Assembly: GCA_028281325.1 (NCBI GenBank)
Contig: JANQKC010000028.1
Span: 62,001 to 126,000, forward strand
From: Alphaproteobacteria bacterium
GTDB taxonomy: Bacteria; Pseudomonadota; Alphaproteobacteria; UBA8366
Direction of reading: 5' to 3'
Length of the DNA stretch: 64,000 bases
Positions 16,922 through 23,966 of this stretch are shown piece after piece. The stretch's first letter is position 1; the number at the start of each line of letters is the position of its first letter. Below the pieces are notes generated by a model. That model did not search any database. It had not been told where the DNA came from and worked only from the letters and a program-made list of their open reading frames with translations. Both the position numbers and the translations under genes were made by a program.

Positions 16922-17739
16922 GTCCCGACGCGCAACGTGCTGGTCAACCCGCGCAGGGTCGCGATGACGCTCAGCGGTGTCAGCAGGCCGGTGGCAGGGT
17001 TGTCGGGGGTCGGGATGCCCTCGATCACCATGGTGAAGCGCGTCGAAGTCGCGTCGACGGTGATCGTGTGCTTGTTGCGCGGCTGATCCGGATCGGCCCA
17101 AATCTCGATCGTCGTTTCGTCCGGCCCGATGCCCGCCATGCTGAGCGCGGCGGCCACGTTGACGTTCGCCGGGAACCCCACCGCCGCGTCGCGCGCCGAT
17201 CCCTCGAATATCTTCAAGGGTGCCGTCAGATTGCTGACATCGATGCCGTGTTCGGCGAGATAGGGCGCGTCCTTAACGCTTTTCGGCGGCTTTTCGGTTT
17301 TCATCGTGACCGAGTTGATGCCGCCTTCCGCCGCGCCCCGCACCGCGTCGAACCCGACCAGCGCGCCGGTCGGCACGATGATGCGGGCGCCGGTCTCCAC
17401 CGCGCGCTTTTCGAGATGCGGGCGCGACAACAGGGCCGCGCAGGACAGCGGCATGAAGATCTTGCCCGCCTCAATCGCCGACTCCGCGATGTCGTCGAAC
17501 ACCGCCGCCGGCGCGCATTCGATGATCACGTCGGCGAGCGCCGCCAAATCGCCCAACCCGACCACCGGCGGCGGAGCCTTGAAATCAGACATGCGCTCGG
17601 CCGCCGCGTCGCGATTGTTGGCCGACACGGCGGTCAAGGTCAGGCCGGGAATGCCGTCGTCCAGCGCGCGGGCCACCTTCAACCCAATCGCACCCAAACC
17701 CCCAAGTGCCACGCGATAGCCCGCTCCGTTGGCGTTCAT
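16918..17739 (-). CDS. Aspartate dehydrogenase-like (DUF108) oxidoreductase
   Basis: The 273-residue protein has an N-terminal NAD(P)-binding fold (VALGGLGAIGLKVARALDD) and the C-terminal domain of the L-aspartate dehydrogenase family (ANVNVAAALSMAGIGPDETT, then IEIWADP). The segment IIVPTGALVGFDAV is also typical. Family members oxidise L-aspartate to iminoaspartate, or act on related amino acids, in the cytoplasm. A GGAGAATGGG precedes the ATG. There is no nadA or nadC next to it, so an NAD-synthesis role is not supported by context. It may instead work with the adjacent transporters. Confidence 0.85.
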   Translation of the reverse strand: MNANGAGYRVALGGLGAIGLKVARALDDGIPGLTLTAVSANNRDAAAERMSDFKAPPPVVGLGDLAALADVIIECAPAAVFDDIAESAIEAGKIFMPLSCAALLSRPHLEKRAVETGARIIVPTGALVGFDAVRGAAEGGINSVTMKTEKPPKSVKDAPYLAEHGIDVSNLTAPLKIFEGSARDAAVGFPANVNVAAALSMAGIGPDETTIEIWADPDQPRNKHTITVDATSTRFTMVIEGIPTPDNPATGLLTPLSVIATLRGLTSTLRVGT

Positions 17740-17817
17740 CCCATTCTCCTGATTGAATTACAGTTTATGATACCGATATGAGAGTAATAACATTACCCGC
17801 GAAAAGGCTGAGATTCC

Positions 17818-18102
17818 ATGCTAACGCCGATCCGCAACTCCTGTCTTGCCGCCGCGATGTTGGCAATCGTCGCGCTGCCGGCGAACGCCGCCGACCAGAA
17901 GGACGATCCGTCGCGCCTTGCCGCGGAAGGGTTGGACAAAATGGTGCGCGCGCTCGAATCCCTGATACGGTCGATTCCGCAGTATGAGACGCCCGAGATC
18001 ACCGAGGACGGCGACATCATCATCCGCCGCAAGAAGGGCACCGGGCCGAAGCAGCTGCCCGAGCCGGATGCCGACGAACCGCCGCGTGGCAAGACGATCT
18101 GA
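17818..18102 (+). CDS. Small exported protein of unknown function with GDIIIRRK motif
   Basis: This 94-residue protein has a good Sec signal peptide (MLTPIRNSCLAAAMLAIVAL, then PANA-AD). The mature part is a short helix followed by YETPEITEDGDIIIRRKK and a Pro/Asp-rich tail. From memory, similar short alphaproteobacterial secreted proteins share a P-E-I/L-x-x-x-GDIIIRR ending and carry misleading automatic names; no function is known. It is 20 bp upstream of the HD phosphohydrolase gene and probably shares its transcript. Confidence 0.7.
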   Translation: MLTPIRNSCLAAAMLAIVALPANAADQKDDPSRLAAEGLDKMVRALESLIRSIPQYETPEITEDGDIIIRRKKGTGPKQLPEPDADEPPRGKTI

Positions 18103-18122
18103 CCCGAAGGCCGTAAACCGAT

Positions 18123-18707
18123 ATGGCAGCACGCGCTTGGCAACGGATGCTGAGCGGGCGGCGGCTCGATCTGCTCGACCCCTCCCCGCTCGACGTCGAA
18201 ATCGAGGATATCGCGCACGGCCTGTCGCGGGTCGCCCGATGGAACGGTCAAACCGCCGGACGGTCCGCCTTCTCGGTCGCGCAGCATTCGCTCCTGGTCG
18301 ACGAACTCTGCGGGTTCATCGATCCCAAGCTGGCCCCGCAATGGCGGCTGGCGGCGCTGCTGCACGACGCGCCGGAATACGTCATCGGCGATTTGATCTC
18401 GCCATTCAAGGCGGCGGTCGGGCTGGACTACAAATCGCTCGAACACAGACTTCTGGCGGCCATCCATATCCGATTCGGGCTGCCCGCGACTCTACCGGCG
18501 AAAGTCTCCAAGCTGATCAAACGCGCCGACCGCATGTCCGCTTTCCTGGAGGCCGTACAGCTCGCCGGGTTCACCGAGGCCGAGGCGCGGCGCTTCTTCG
18601 GCCGGCACCGGCAACTTCCCAAAATTCAATTGACCCCCGTCCCGGCGGTGACCGTGAAGGCGCGCTTCGTGCAACGCTTCAAAAGCCTGTCGCCCGATAA
18701 CGCCTAG
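18123..18707 (+). CDS. HD-domain phosphohydrolase (YfbR-like)
   Basis: The 194-residue cytoplasmic protein carries an HD metal site: the first His in FSVAQHSLLV, the HD pair in ALLHDAPEYVIGD and a further Asp in the C-terminal half (IKRADRMSAF). This order matches YfbR-type 5'-deoxynucleotidases, which trim deoxynucleoside monophosphates. It follows the small exported protein by 20 bp. Its TAG shares a CTAG with the stop of the convergent TauE/SafE gene. The exact substrate is inference. Confidence 0.87.
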   Translation: MAARAWQRMLSGRRLDLLDPSPLDVEIEDIAHGLSRVARWNGQTAGRSAFSVAQHSLLVDELCGFIDPKLAPQWRLAALLHDAPEYVIGDLISPFKAAVGLDYKSLEHRLLAAIHIRFGLPATLPAKVSKLIKRADRMSAFLEAVQLAGFTEAEARRFFGRHRQLPKIQLTPVPAVTVKARFVQRFKSLSPDNA

Positions 18708-19456
18708 AACAAACCCTTCCGGATCAGGTTCAATCCGATCGCCACGAGGGCGAGAAGCAAGATGCGCTCGAAGGTCTCCTGCGAGACGCGGTCACGAATC
18801 CATTTACCGGCTGCCATTCCCGCCAGGACCGGCACCAAACCCAAGGCCGACAGGCCGACCTCACGCCACCCCAGCACATCGTTAAGGATCAGACTGACAT
18901 AGAGCGGCGTCGTCCCGCACAGGGCGATCAACGCCAACAGGCTAATCAGCAGATCCTTTGGGAGGCGCAACGCGGCGGAATACACAATCGTCAACGCCAA
19001 CATCCCCGCGACACCGCCGAAGATACCGCAGACGGCACCGGCGATTGGGTTGAGCCAACGCTGGGTCTTCACCGGAATCGTAACGCGCCCGACGAGAAGC
19101 TGCACCGCGCAAATCACGATAACGACACATCCCATCACCAGGGACATCGCTTGCGGGTCGGCATTGGCGAGCACCTGTGCGCCGCCGTACACAAAAACGC
19201 AAAGGCAGAGTAGAAACGGCCAGAAGCGCCGGAACGCCTCGCGGTACAACCCGCCCTGAAATCCCTGCCAGAGATTCGAGACGACCACCGGGACGATCAG
19301 GATCGCCACCGCGAGCGCGGGATCGAGCACCATCGCGACGGTCGGCACGGCCACCATCGGCAACCCCGCGCCGATCACGCCCTTGACGGTGCCGGCTACC
19401 AGAAAGGCGCAGAAGATTGCCGCCAACGCGAAGGTGGAGAGCCCAACGTCGATCAC
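18704..19456 (-). CDS. TauE/SafE-family permease (copy 1)
   Basis: The product is a 250-residue membrane protein with about eight helices in two related halves (GVIGAGLPMVAVPTVAMVLD near the N-terminus and GAVCGIFGGVAGMLALTIVY in the second half). Some members of this family export sulfite, sulfoacetate or related anions, but many are uncharacterised. It starts with GTG, 25 bp after the stop of the paralogue at 19482-20237, so the two form an operon. Confidence 0.88.
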   Translation of the reverse strand: MIDVGLSTFALAAIFCAFLVAGTVKGVIGAGLPMVAVPTVAMVLDPALAVAILIVPVVVSNLWQGFQGGLYREAFRRFWPFLLCLCVFVYGGAQVLANADPQAMSLVMGCVVIVICAVQLLVGRVTIPVKTQRWLNPIAGAVCGIFGGVAGMLALTIVYSAALRLPKDLLISLLALIALCGTTPLYVSLILNDVLGWREVGLSALGLVPVLAGMAAGKWIRDRVSQETFERILLLALVAIGLNLIRKGLF

Positions 19457-19481
19457 AGCGACAGCCGAGATACATGCGGAT

Positions 19482-20237
19482 TCACACCATGATTCCTTTT
19501 CGGATCATGTTCGCGCCGATCAGGATCAACATGATCAAAACCGCCTTGCGGAAGAGTTCCGGCGAGACCTTCTTGCGGACCCATTGCCCGCCGACGACAC
19601 CGATCAGGATCATCACCGACGCCGCGGTCGAACCGATCAGTTCTTCCACGCCGAGATTGCCGCTGACCGCCAAACCGCCGAAAAACGGGATGCCCGCGAT
19701 CAGGTAGAACAGGGCGATCGCCCCGACGAACTGATCCTTGGTGACCCGCAAGGCCACCAGATAGATCACCATGAAGGGACCGAGAAAGCTCGACAGTCCG
19801 CCCAGCATGCCGGAACTCAGCCCGACAACCGGCGTAAGCCATCGCTCGAAACCATGCGGCACCGACAGCCGCAGCGGAAAAAGCTGGCTTACCGACACAA
19901 AAATGACCAGCACGCCGACAACCGCGGTCAGGGTGCCCGCATCCATCCGCGTCAGGAAGGAGACGCCGATCGCGACCCCCAGGATGGCCAGCGGATACGC
20001 CGCCCAAAACCGCAAAAACGCGCCTTTCAGATAGCCGCTCTGGATCGCCTGCCACAGATTCACGGCAAAGGTCGGCACGACCATATACGCCATCGCGGTG
20101 ACCGGCCCCAACGTGCCCGCCAGCAGCGGCAGGCTGACCAGTGGCAGCCCGATGCCCAGGACGCCCTTCACGGCGCCGGTCAATACATACACGAACGCCA
20201 CATAGAGCAGCGTCTCAAGGGTCGGCTCGAAGCTCAT
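19482..20237 (-). CDS. TauE/SafE-family permease (copy 2)
   Basis: This 251-residue permease has the same topology as its neighbour, with GAVKGVLGIGLPLVSLPLLA in the first half and GLSSGMLGGLSSFLGPFMVI in the second. It is the upstream gene of the pair. The two may be a duplicated exporter or may act together. It is divergent from the Rieske ferredoxin gene, with about 170 bp between the starts. Substrate assignment (sulfite or an organic acid) is not possible from sequence alone. Confidence 0.88.
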   Translation of the reverse strand: MSFEPTLETLLYVAFVYVLTGAVKGVLGIGLPLVSLPLLAGTLGPVTAMAYMVVPTFAVNLWQAIQSGYLKGAFLRFWAAYPLAILGVAIGVSFLTRMDAGTLTAVVGVLVIFVSVSQLFPLRLSVPHGFERWLTPVVGLSSGMLGGLSSFLGPFMVIYLVALRVTKDQFVGAIALFYLIAGIPFFGGLAVSGNLGVEELIGSTAASVMILIGVVGGQWVRKKVSPELFRKAVLIMLILIGANMIRKGIMV

Positions 20238-20405
20238 TCGGAATTGGGTCGGTATGATGTCGCAGGAATGGTCCTACCGCGACGGCGGTGAAACGCCAAA
20301 ATACACTGGAGACGCTATTCCGGGAACTCTATATATAATTTCGGTTTTCAGCTCACGCCGGTCCCGATCTTCGGGATCTTTCACTTTAGGAACGGATAAA
20401 GAACC

Positions 20406-20720
20406 ATGACAGACGCAACCTGGCACTCCGTTGCAGCAAAGGACGACGTCGCGCCCGACGAACCCATCAAGGTCGAGGTCGGCGATACGGAAATCGCGCT
20501 GTACAACGTCGATGGCGAGATTTTCGCGACCAGCAACATCTGCACCCACGCCTTCGCGTCGATGGTGCACGGTTTCCAGGAAGGCGAGGAGATCGAGTGC
20601 CCGTTGCATGACGGCCGCTTCAACATCAAGACCGGCGAGGCCCTGTGCCCGCCCGTGACCGAACCGCTTCAAACCTTCGAGGTAAAGGTCGAAGACGGCA
20701 AAGTTCTGGTCAAAGCCTAG
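20406..20720 (+). CDS. Rieske [2Fe-2S] ferredoxin (non-haem oxygenase type)
   Basis: This is a 104-residue Rieske protein. The cluster ligands are C46 and H48 in CTH and C65 and H68 in CPLH, with 16 residues between the pairs, as in the family. It should carry electrons from the ferredoxin reductase encoded 32 bp downstream to a ring-hydroxylating or demethylating oxygenase. No oxygenase gene is in the window. A TATAAT-like -10 lies at 20334-20339, and a 6-bp hairpin (20362-20376) is in the leader. Confidence 0.93.
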   Translation: MTDATWHSVAAKDDVAPDEPIKVEVGDTEIALYNVDGEIFATSNICTHAFASMVHGFQEGEEIECPLHDGRFNIKTGEALCPPVTEPLQTFEVKVEDGKVLVKA

Positions 20721-20752
20721 CCGACGACGCGCATCGCTGGAGATCCTGCTGC

Positions 20753-21973
20753 ATGCCCGTTTCTGAAACATATGTTGTCGTCGGCGCCGGCCATGCCGGC
20801 GGGCGGGCGGTGGAGGCCATGCGAAACGCCGGATTCACGGGTAAAATCATCCTGATCGGCGATGAACCGCACCTGCCCTATGAACGCCCGCCCCTGTCCA
20901 AGGAACTGCTTCAAGGGAAACCCGAAGCACACACGCCGGTGCGCGACGACGCCTTCTATGCCGAGAACGATATCGATTGCCGGCTCGGCCGGCGGGCGAC
21001 CGCGCTCGATCCCGCCAGGAAGACCGTCACGCTCGACGACGGCAGCCATATCGCCTTTGACAAGCTGCTGCTGACCACGGGCGGCGCGGTGCGGCGGCTG
21101 CCGGTCCCCGGCGCAGACCTGGCGAATATCCACTATCTCCGCACCCTGGACGACAGCCGCGCGATCGACGCCGGCCTCGCCGACGGTAAACGCATCGTCG
21201 TGGTCGGCGGCGGCTTCATCGGGCTGGAGGTCGCGGCCAGCGCCCGGCAACGGGGATGCGCGGTCACCGTGCTGGAAATGGCCGACCGCCTGATGGGCCG
21301 GGCGGTCCTGTCGGAGATATCCGAAGCGTTCCGCCGCCTCCACGCCGAACACGGGGTCGATATCCGGCTGAACACCGGGGTCGCTTCCTTCGACGGCGAC
21401 GGATCGGTGACCCACGCGGTGACCGGCGATGACGAAAAGTTACCGACGGACATGGCGGTCATCGGGGTCGGCATCGTCCCCGAGACCGCGCTTGCCGTCG
21501 ACGCCGGCCTGACGGTCGAGAACGGCATCGTCGTCGACGAATTCGGCCGAACCTCCGCCCCCGACATCTACGCGGCGGGCGACGTCACCAATCACCTCAA
21601 TCCCTTATACAGCCGCCGCATCCGGCTGGAATCCTGGCAGAACGCGCAGAACCAGGCGATTGCCGCGGCCAAGACGATGTGCGGCGAGGCGCAAGCCTAT
21701 AGCGAGGTGCCGTGGATGTGGTCCGACCAGTTCGACGCCAATCTGCAGGTCGCCGGCCTGCCGGAAATCTGGGACCGCGTCGTCTTCCGCGGCGATACCG
21801 GGGCTGCCGACTTCATCGGCTTCCAGATGGCCGGCGACCGGGTGGTCGGGGCGATGAGCGTCAACCGCCCGCGCGACATGCGAATCGCCCGCCGCTTGAT
21901 CGGCGGCGACAAACCGCTCGACGACGCGGCGCTGGCGGACGAGGCCGTCTCGATGCGCGACCTGATGCGATAG
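20753..21973 (+). CDS. FAD-dependent ferredoxin reductase (rubredoxin/putidaredoxin reductase type)
   Basis: The 406-residue flavoprotein has an N-terminal FAD site (VVVGAGHAGGRAVEAMR), the PYERPPLSKE segment typical of oxygenase-coupled ferredoxin reductases, an NAD(H) site (IVVVGGGFIGLEVAASARQR) and the second FAD motif (IYAAGDVTNH). It transfers electrons from NAD(P)H to the Rieske ferredoxin just upstream. The ATG at 20753 is used, with GGAG about 10 nt upstream. Together the two genes are a complete electron-supply pair for an oxygenase encoded elsewhere. Confidence 0.94.
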   Translation: MPVSETYVVVGAGHAGGRAVEAMRNAGFTGKIILIGDEPHLPYERPPLSKELLQGKPEAHTPVRDDAFYAENDIDCRLGRRATALDPARKTVTLDDGSHIAFDKLLLTTGGAVRRLPVPGADLANIHYLRTLDDSRAIDAGLADGKRIVVVGGGFIGLEVAASARQRGCAVTVLEMADRLMGRAVLSEISEAFRRLHAEHGVDIRLNTGVASFDGDGSVTHAVTGDDEKLPTDMAVIGVGIVPETALAVDAGLTVENGIVVDEFGRTSAPDIYAAGDVTNHLNPLYSRRIRLESWQNAQNQAIAAAKTMCGEAQAYSEVPWMWSDQFDANLQVAGLPEIWDRVVFRGDTGAADFIGFQMAGDRVVGAMSVNRPRDMRIARRLIGGDKPLDDAALADEAVSMRDLMR

Positions 21974-22024
21974 GCCGGAAAACGCGCGCGGCACGCGACC
22001 GGCGGGTTCCATCGCGCATGCGGA

Positions 22025-22273
22025 TCACGAAAAATCGTCGTCTCGGCAGCAGGATCTCGCTTCGTATTCACGCCTCAGACGCTCGAACCGCAGCCGCCGC
22101 CCACAACTCTCCCATTCGTCATAGCGGCATTGCATCTTGCGGCAGTCAAACTCGCAGAGGGCGATATCATTCGGCACGGGCTCGACGAGAGGCTTTTCGG
22201 GCGTGGGAATCCGGTTCCTGAACCAAGACCTCAGGCTATCGAGCTTCGATGCTCTTTTTCCGCCATTGGGCAC
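22025..22273 (-). CDS. Cys-rich small protein (C-x3-C-x4-C-x7-C), unknown function
   Basis: This 82-residue soluble protein contains four regularly spaced cysteines, C40, C44, C49 and C57 (LCEFDCRKMQCRYDEWESC), followed by an Arg-rich helix and a CC pair. The spacing could bind zinc or an iron-sulfur cluster. I recall similar short alphaproteobacterial proteins with a CEFDCRK core but no established function. It starts with GTG, with a very strong GGAGGAGG about 7 nt upstream. A perfect FNR-type box lies 51 bp before the start, placed as for activation, so expression is probably induced at low oxygen. Confidence 0.68.
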   Translation of the reverse strand: MPNGGKRASKLDSLRSWFRNRIPTPEKPLVEPVPNDIALCEFDCRKMQCRYDEWESCGRRLRFERLRREYEARSCCRDDDFS

Positions 22274-22323
22274 GTCACAGCCTCCTCCGCCTCAAACAGT
22301 ATCAAGGACACGGCCAGACAAAG

Positions 22324-22337
22324 TTGATCCATATCAA
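22324..22337. promoter_or_regulatory. Perfect FNR/FixK-type box
   Basis: TTGATCCATATCAA matches the TTGAT-N4-ATCAA consensus at every defined position. On the minus strand, a -10-like GATACT begins about 20 nt after the box, which approximates a class II (centre near -41.5) promoter for the Cys-rich protein. The box is palindromic and could also act on the crotonase gene 140 bp away on the plus strand. Confidence 0.65.
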
Positions 22338-22476
22338 ATGACCCCCTCCCGGGGTCGAGCGGGTTTTCGCCGAAGATGTCGCGAATGCGCGTCGTCTTCG
22401 TTAACGAGCGTCCACCGCTTTGCATATCCCGCGATGGCGTGCGATTTTGCCGGCAATAAGCCCAAGCTGCGGAGTA

Positions 22477-23154
22477 ATGGAATTGTCCGAGATTCTCACC
22501 TATGCGCTGACCGATGATATCGCCACCCTGACGATGGACGACGGCAAGGCCAATGCGATGGCGCCCGCCATGAGCGCCGCGCTGAACGACGCCCTCGACC
22601 GGGCGGCAGGCGAAGCCAAGGCGGTGGTGATCCGCGGCCGGAGCGGCGTGTTTTGCGGCGGCTTCGACCTCAACATTATCCGGGGCGACGACGAACCCTT
22701 GAAAGCACAGATGCGCGAGGCCGGCATGACGTTGTTGAAGCGGCTCTACCTGTCGCCGCAACCCATCATCTTTGCGGTTACCGGGCACGCGATCGCCATG
22801 GGCGCCCTCTTGCTCCTGGCGGGCGACGCCCGCATCGGCGTCGCCGGCGATTTCCGCATCGGGCTGAACGAGACGGCAATCGGTCTCGCCATGCCCGCAT
22901 CGGGGGTGGAGATCGCGCGCGACCGGTTGGCGCCCACGGTCTTCCAGCGGGCCGTGATCAACGCCGAACTCTTTGCGCCCGACGGCGCGGCGTCGGTCGG
23001 GTTCCTCGATCAGGCGGTCGCTCCGGCAGATTTCGACGCCGCAGTCGCGAAGGCCGCGAAAACACTGGCGGAACTGGATGCCGCGACCTTCGCCGAGGTC
23101 AAGCGGCGCGTGCGCCAAGCGACGCTCGACCGCATCGGCGTTTTGGAGGGATAG
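22477..23154 (+). CDS. Crotonase/enoyl-CoA hydratase family protein
   Basis: The 225-residue protein has a crotonase fold: LTMDDGKANAM, the oxyanion-hole segments FCGGFDLNII and GHAIAMGALLLLAGDARIGV, and a retained Glu in GLNETAIGLAMP. This short form resembles enoyl-CoA hydratase/isomerase-like proteins in which the exact reaction is unclear. The ATG at 22477 has GGAG only 2 nt upstream, which is unusually close, so a slightly different start is possible. It stands alone, downstream of the FNR-type box. Confidence 0.87.
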   Translation: MELSEILTYALTDDIATLTMDDGKANAMAPAMSAALNDALDRAAGEAKAVVIRGRSGVFCGGFDLNIIRGDDEPLKAQMREAGMTLLKRLYLSPQPIIFAVTGHAIAMGALLLLAGDARIGVAGDFRIGLNETAIGLAMPASGVEIARDRLAPTVFQRAVINAELFAPDGAASVGFLDQAVAPADFDAAVAKAAKTLAELDAATFAEVKRRVRQATLDRIGVLEG

Positions 23155-23255
23155 ACCCCCATCGCTGCCGGAACCTCGTTCATGAGTAACCAAAAATTGC
23201 CACGCTTTGATGCCTATCTAAGCTCTGTGAATGATCAGATACGGAGGCGGTTCTT

Positions 23256-23795
23256 ATGTTTCGAAGATCTTTGATTGCGAAAACCTTCGCCATTGCCCTT
23301 TTCACCGCCGCGGCCACGCCCGCCATGGCGACAAATGCGCCGAGCGAGATTACCGGCTTCAACAAGATCAAGGTGGAGTTCACCAAGAACGCGACGAAAT
23401 GCGGGTTCGAGAGCCTGGAGCCGTTCGAACGGAACCTTCGCAAGTATCTCGCGGAGATCGGTGTTCTTCCCAACAGCAACAGCATCGTCGAGATCAACCT
23501 CGAAGTCGGCGGCATCAACTACGGCGCGTTCGAGTCGCAATGCGCGGTCGACGTCAGCCTTGATTTCCGAACGACGTTGAGCGCCACCAACATCAATACG
23601 GACAATACGACCGTTCGCCGAGCCGTCGACCGGCTGGGAACCTTCCCGGTGAGCCTGTACAAGGTCGGCGCCTTCGCCGTCAGCACCACGCTCTACACCG
23701 TGTATGACGGCCGCAACATCACGCAGGCCGAGGCCGAGGTCATCAAAATCATCGAACGGCTGGTCAAGCGCTTCGAGGATGCGCGTAAGAACTAG
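23256..23795 (+). CDS. Exported protein of unknown function
   Basis: The 179-residue product begins with a clear Sec signal peptide (MFRRSLIAKTFAIALFTAAA, cleavage after PAMA). The mature part has two cysteines, in TKCGFES and ESQCAVD, that could form a disulfide, and alternates beta-like strands with a C-terminal helix. I recognise no family. A GGAGG lies about 8 nt before the ATG. It has its own short intergenic regions and shows no operon link to the flanking genes. Confidence 0.72.
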   Translation: MFRRSLIAKTFAIALFTAAATPAMATNAPSEITGFNKIKVEFTKNATKCGFESLEPFERNLRKYLAEIGVLPNSNSIVEINLEVGGINYGAFESQCAVDVSLDFRTTLSATNINTDNTTVRRAVDRLGTFPVSLYKVGAFAVSTTLYTVYDGRNITQAEAEVIKIIERLVKRFEDARKN

Positions 23796-23966
23796 ACGCC
23801 TTACGGGAACAAGGCGGACGGGACGACGACCGGCTCCTCGAGCGCCGCGCTCTGTGTTTTCGGAAACACCCCGATTTCCTATAAGATCGGGTAACCATGT
23901 GTCAGAAAACGACGATCTTTTCGCCATATGGCGATGACACAGCAGGCTGATGACCGAGGCGCGCGC

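Noticed and set aside
20362..20376. TCCCGA-tct-TCGGGA hairpin before the Rieske gene
   Set aside because: The stem is only 6 bp and has no proper T-tract; as a terminator or attenuator it is too weak to list separately.
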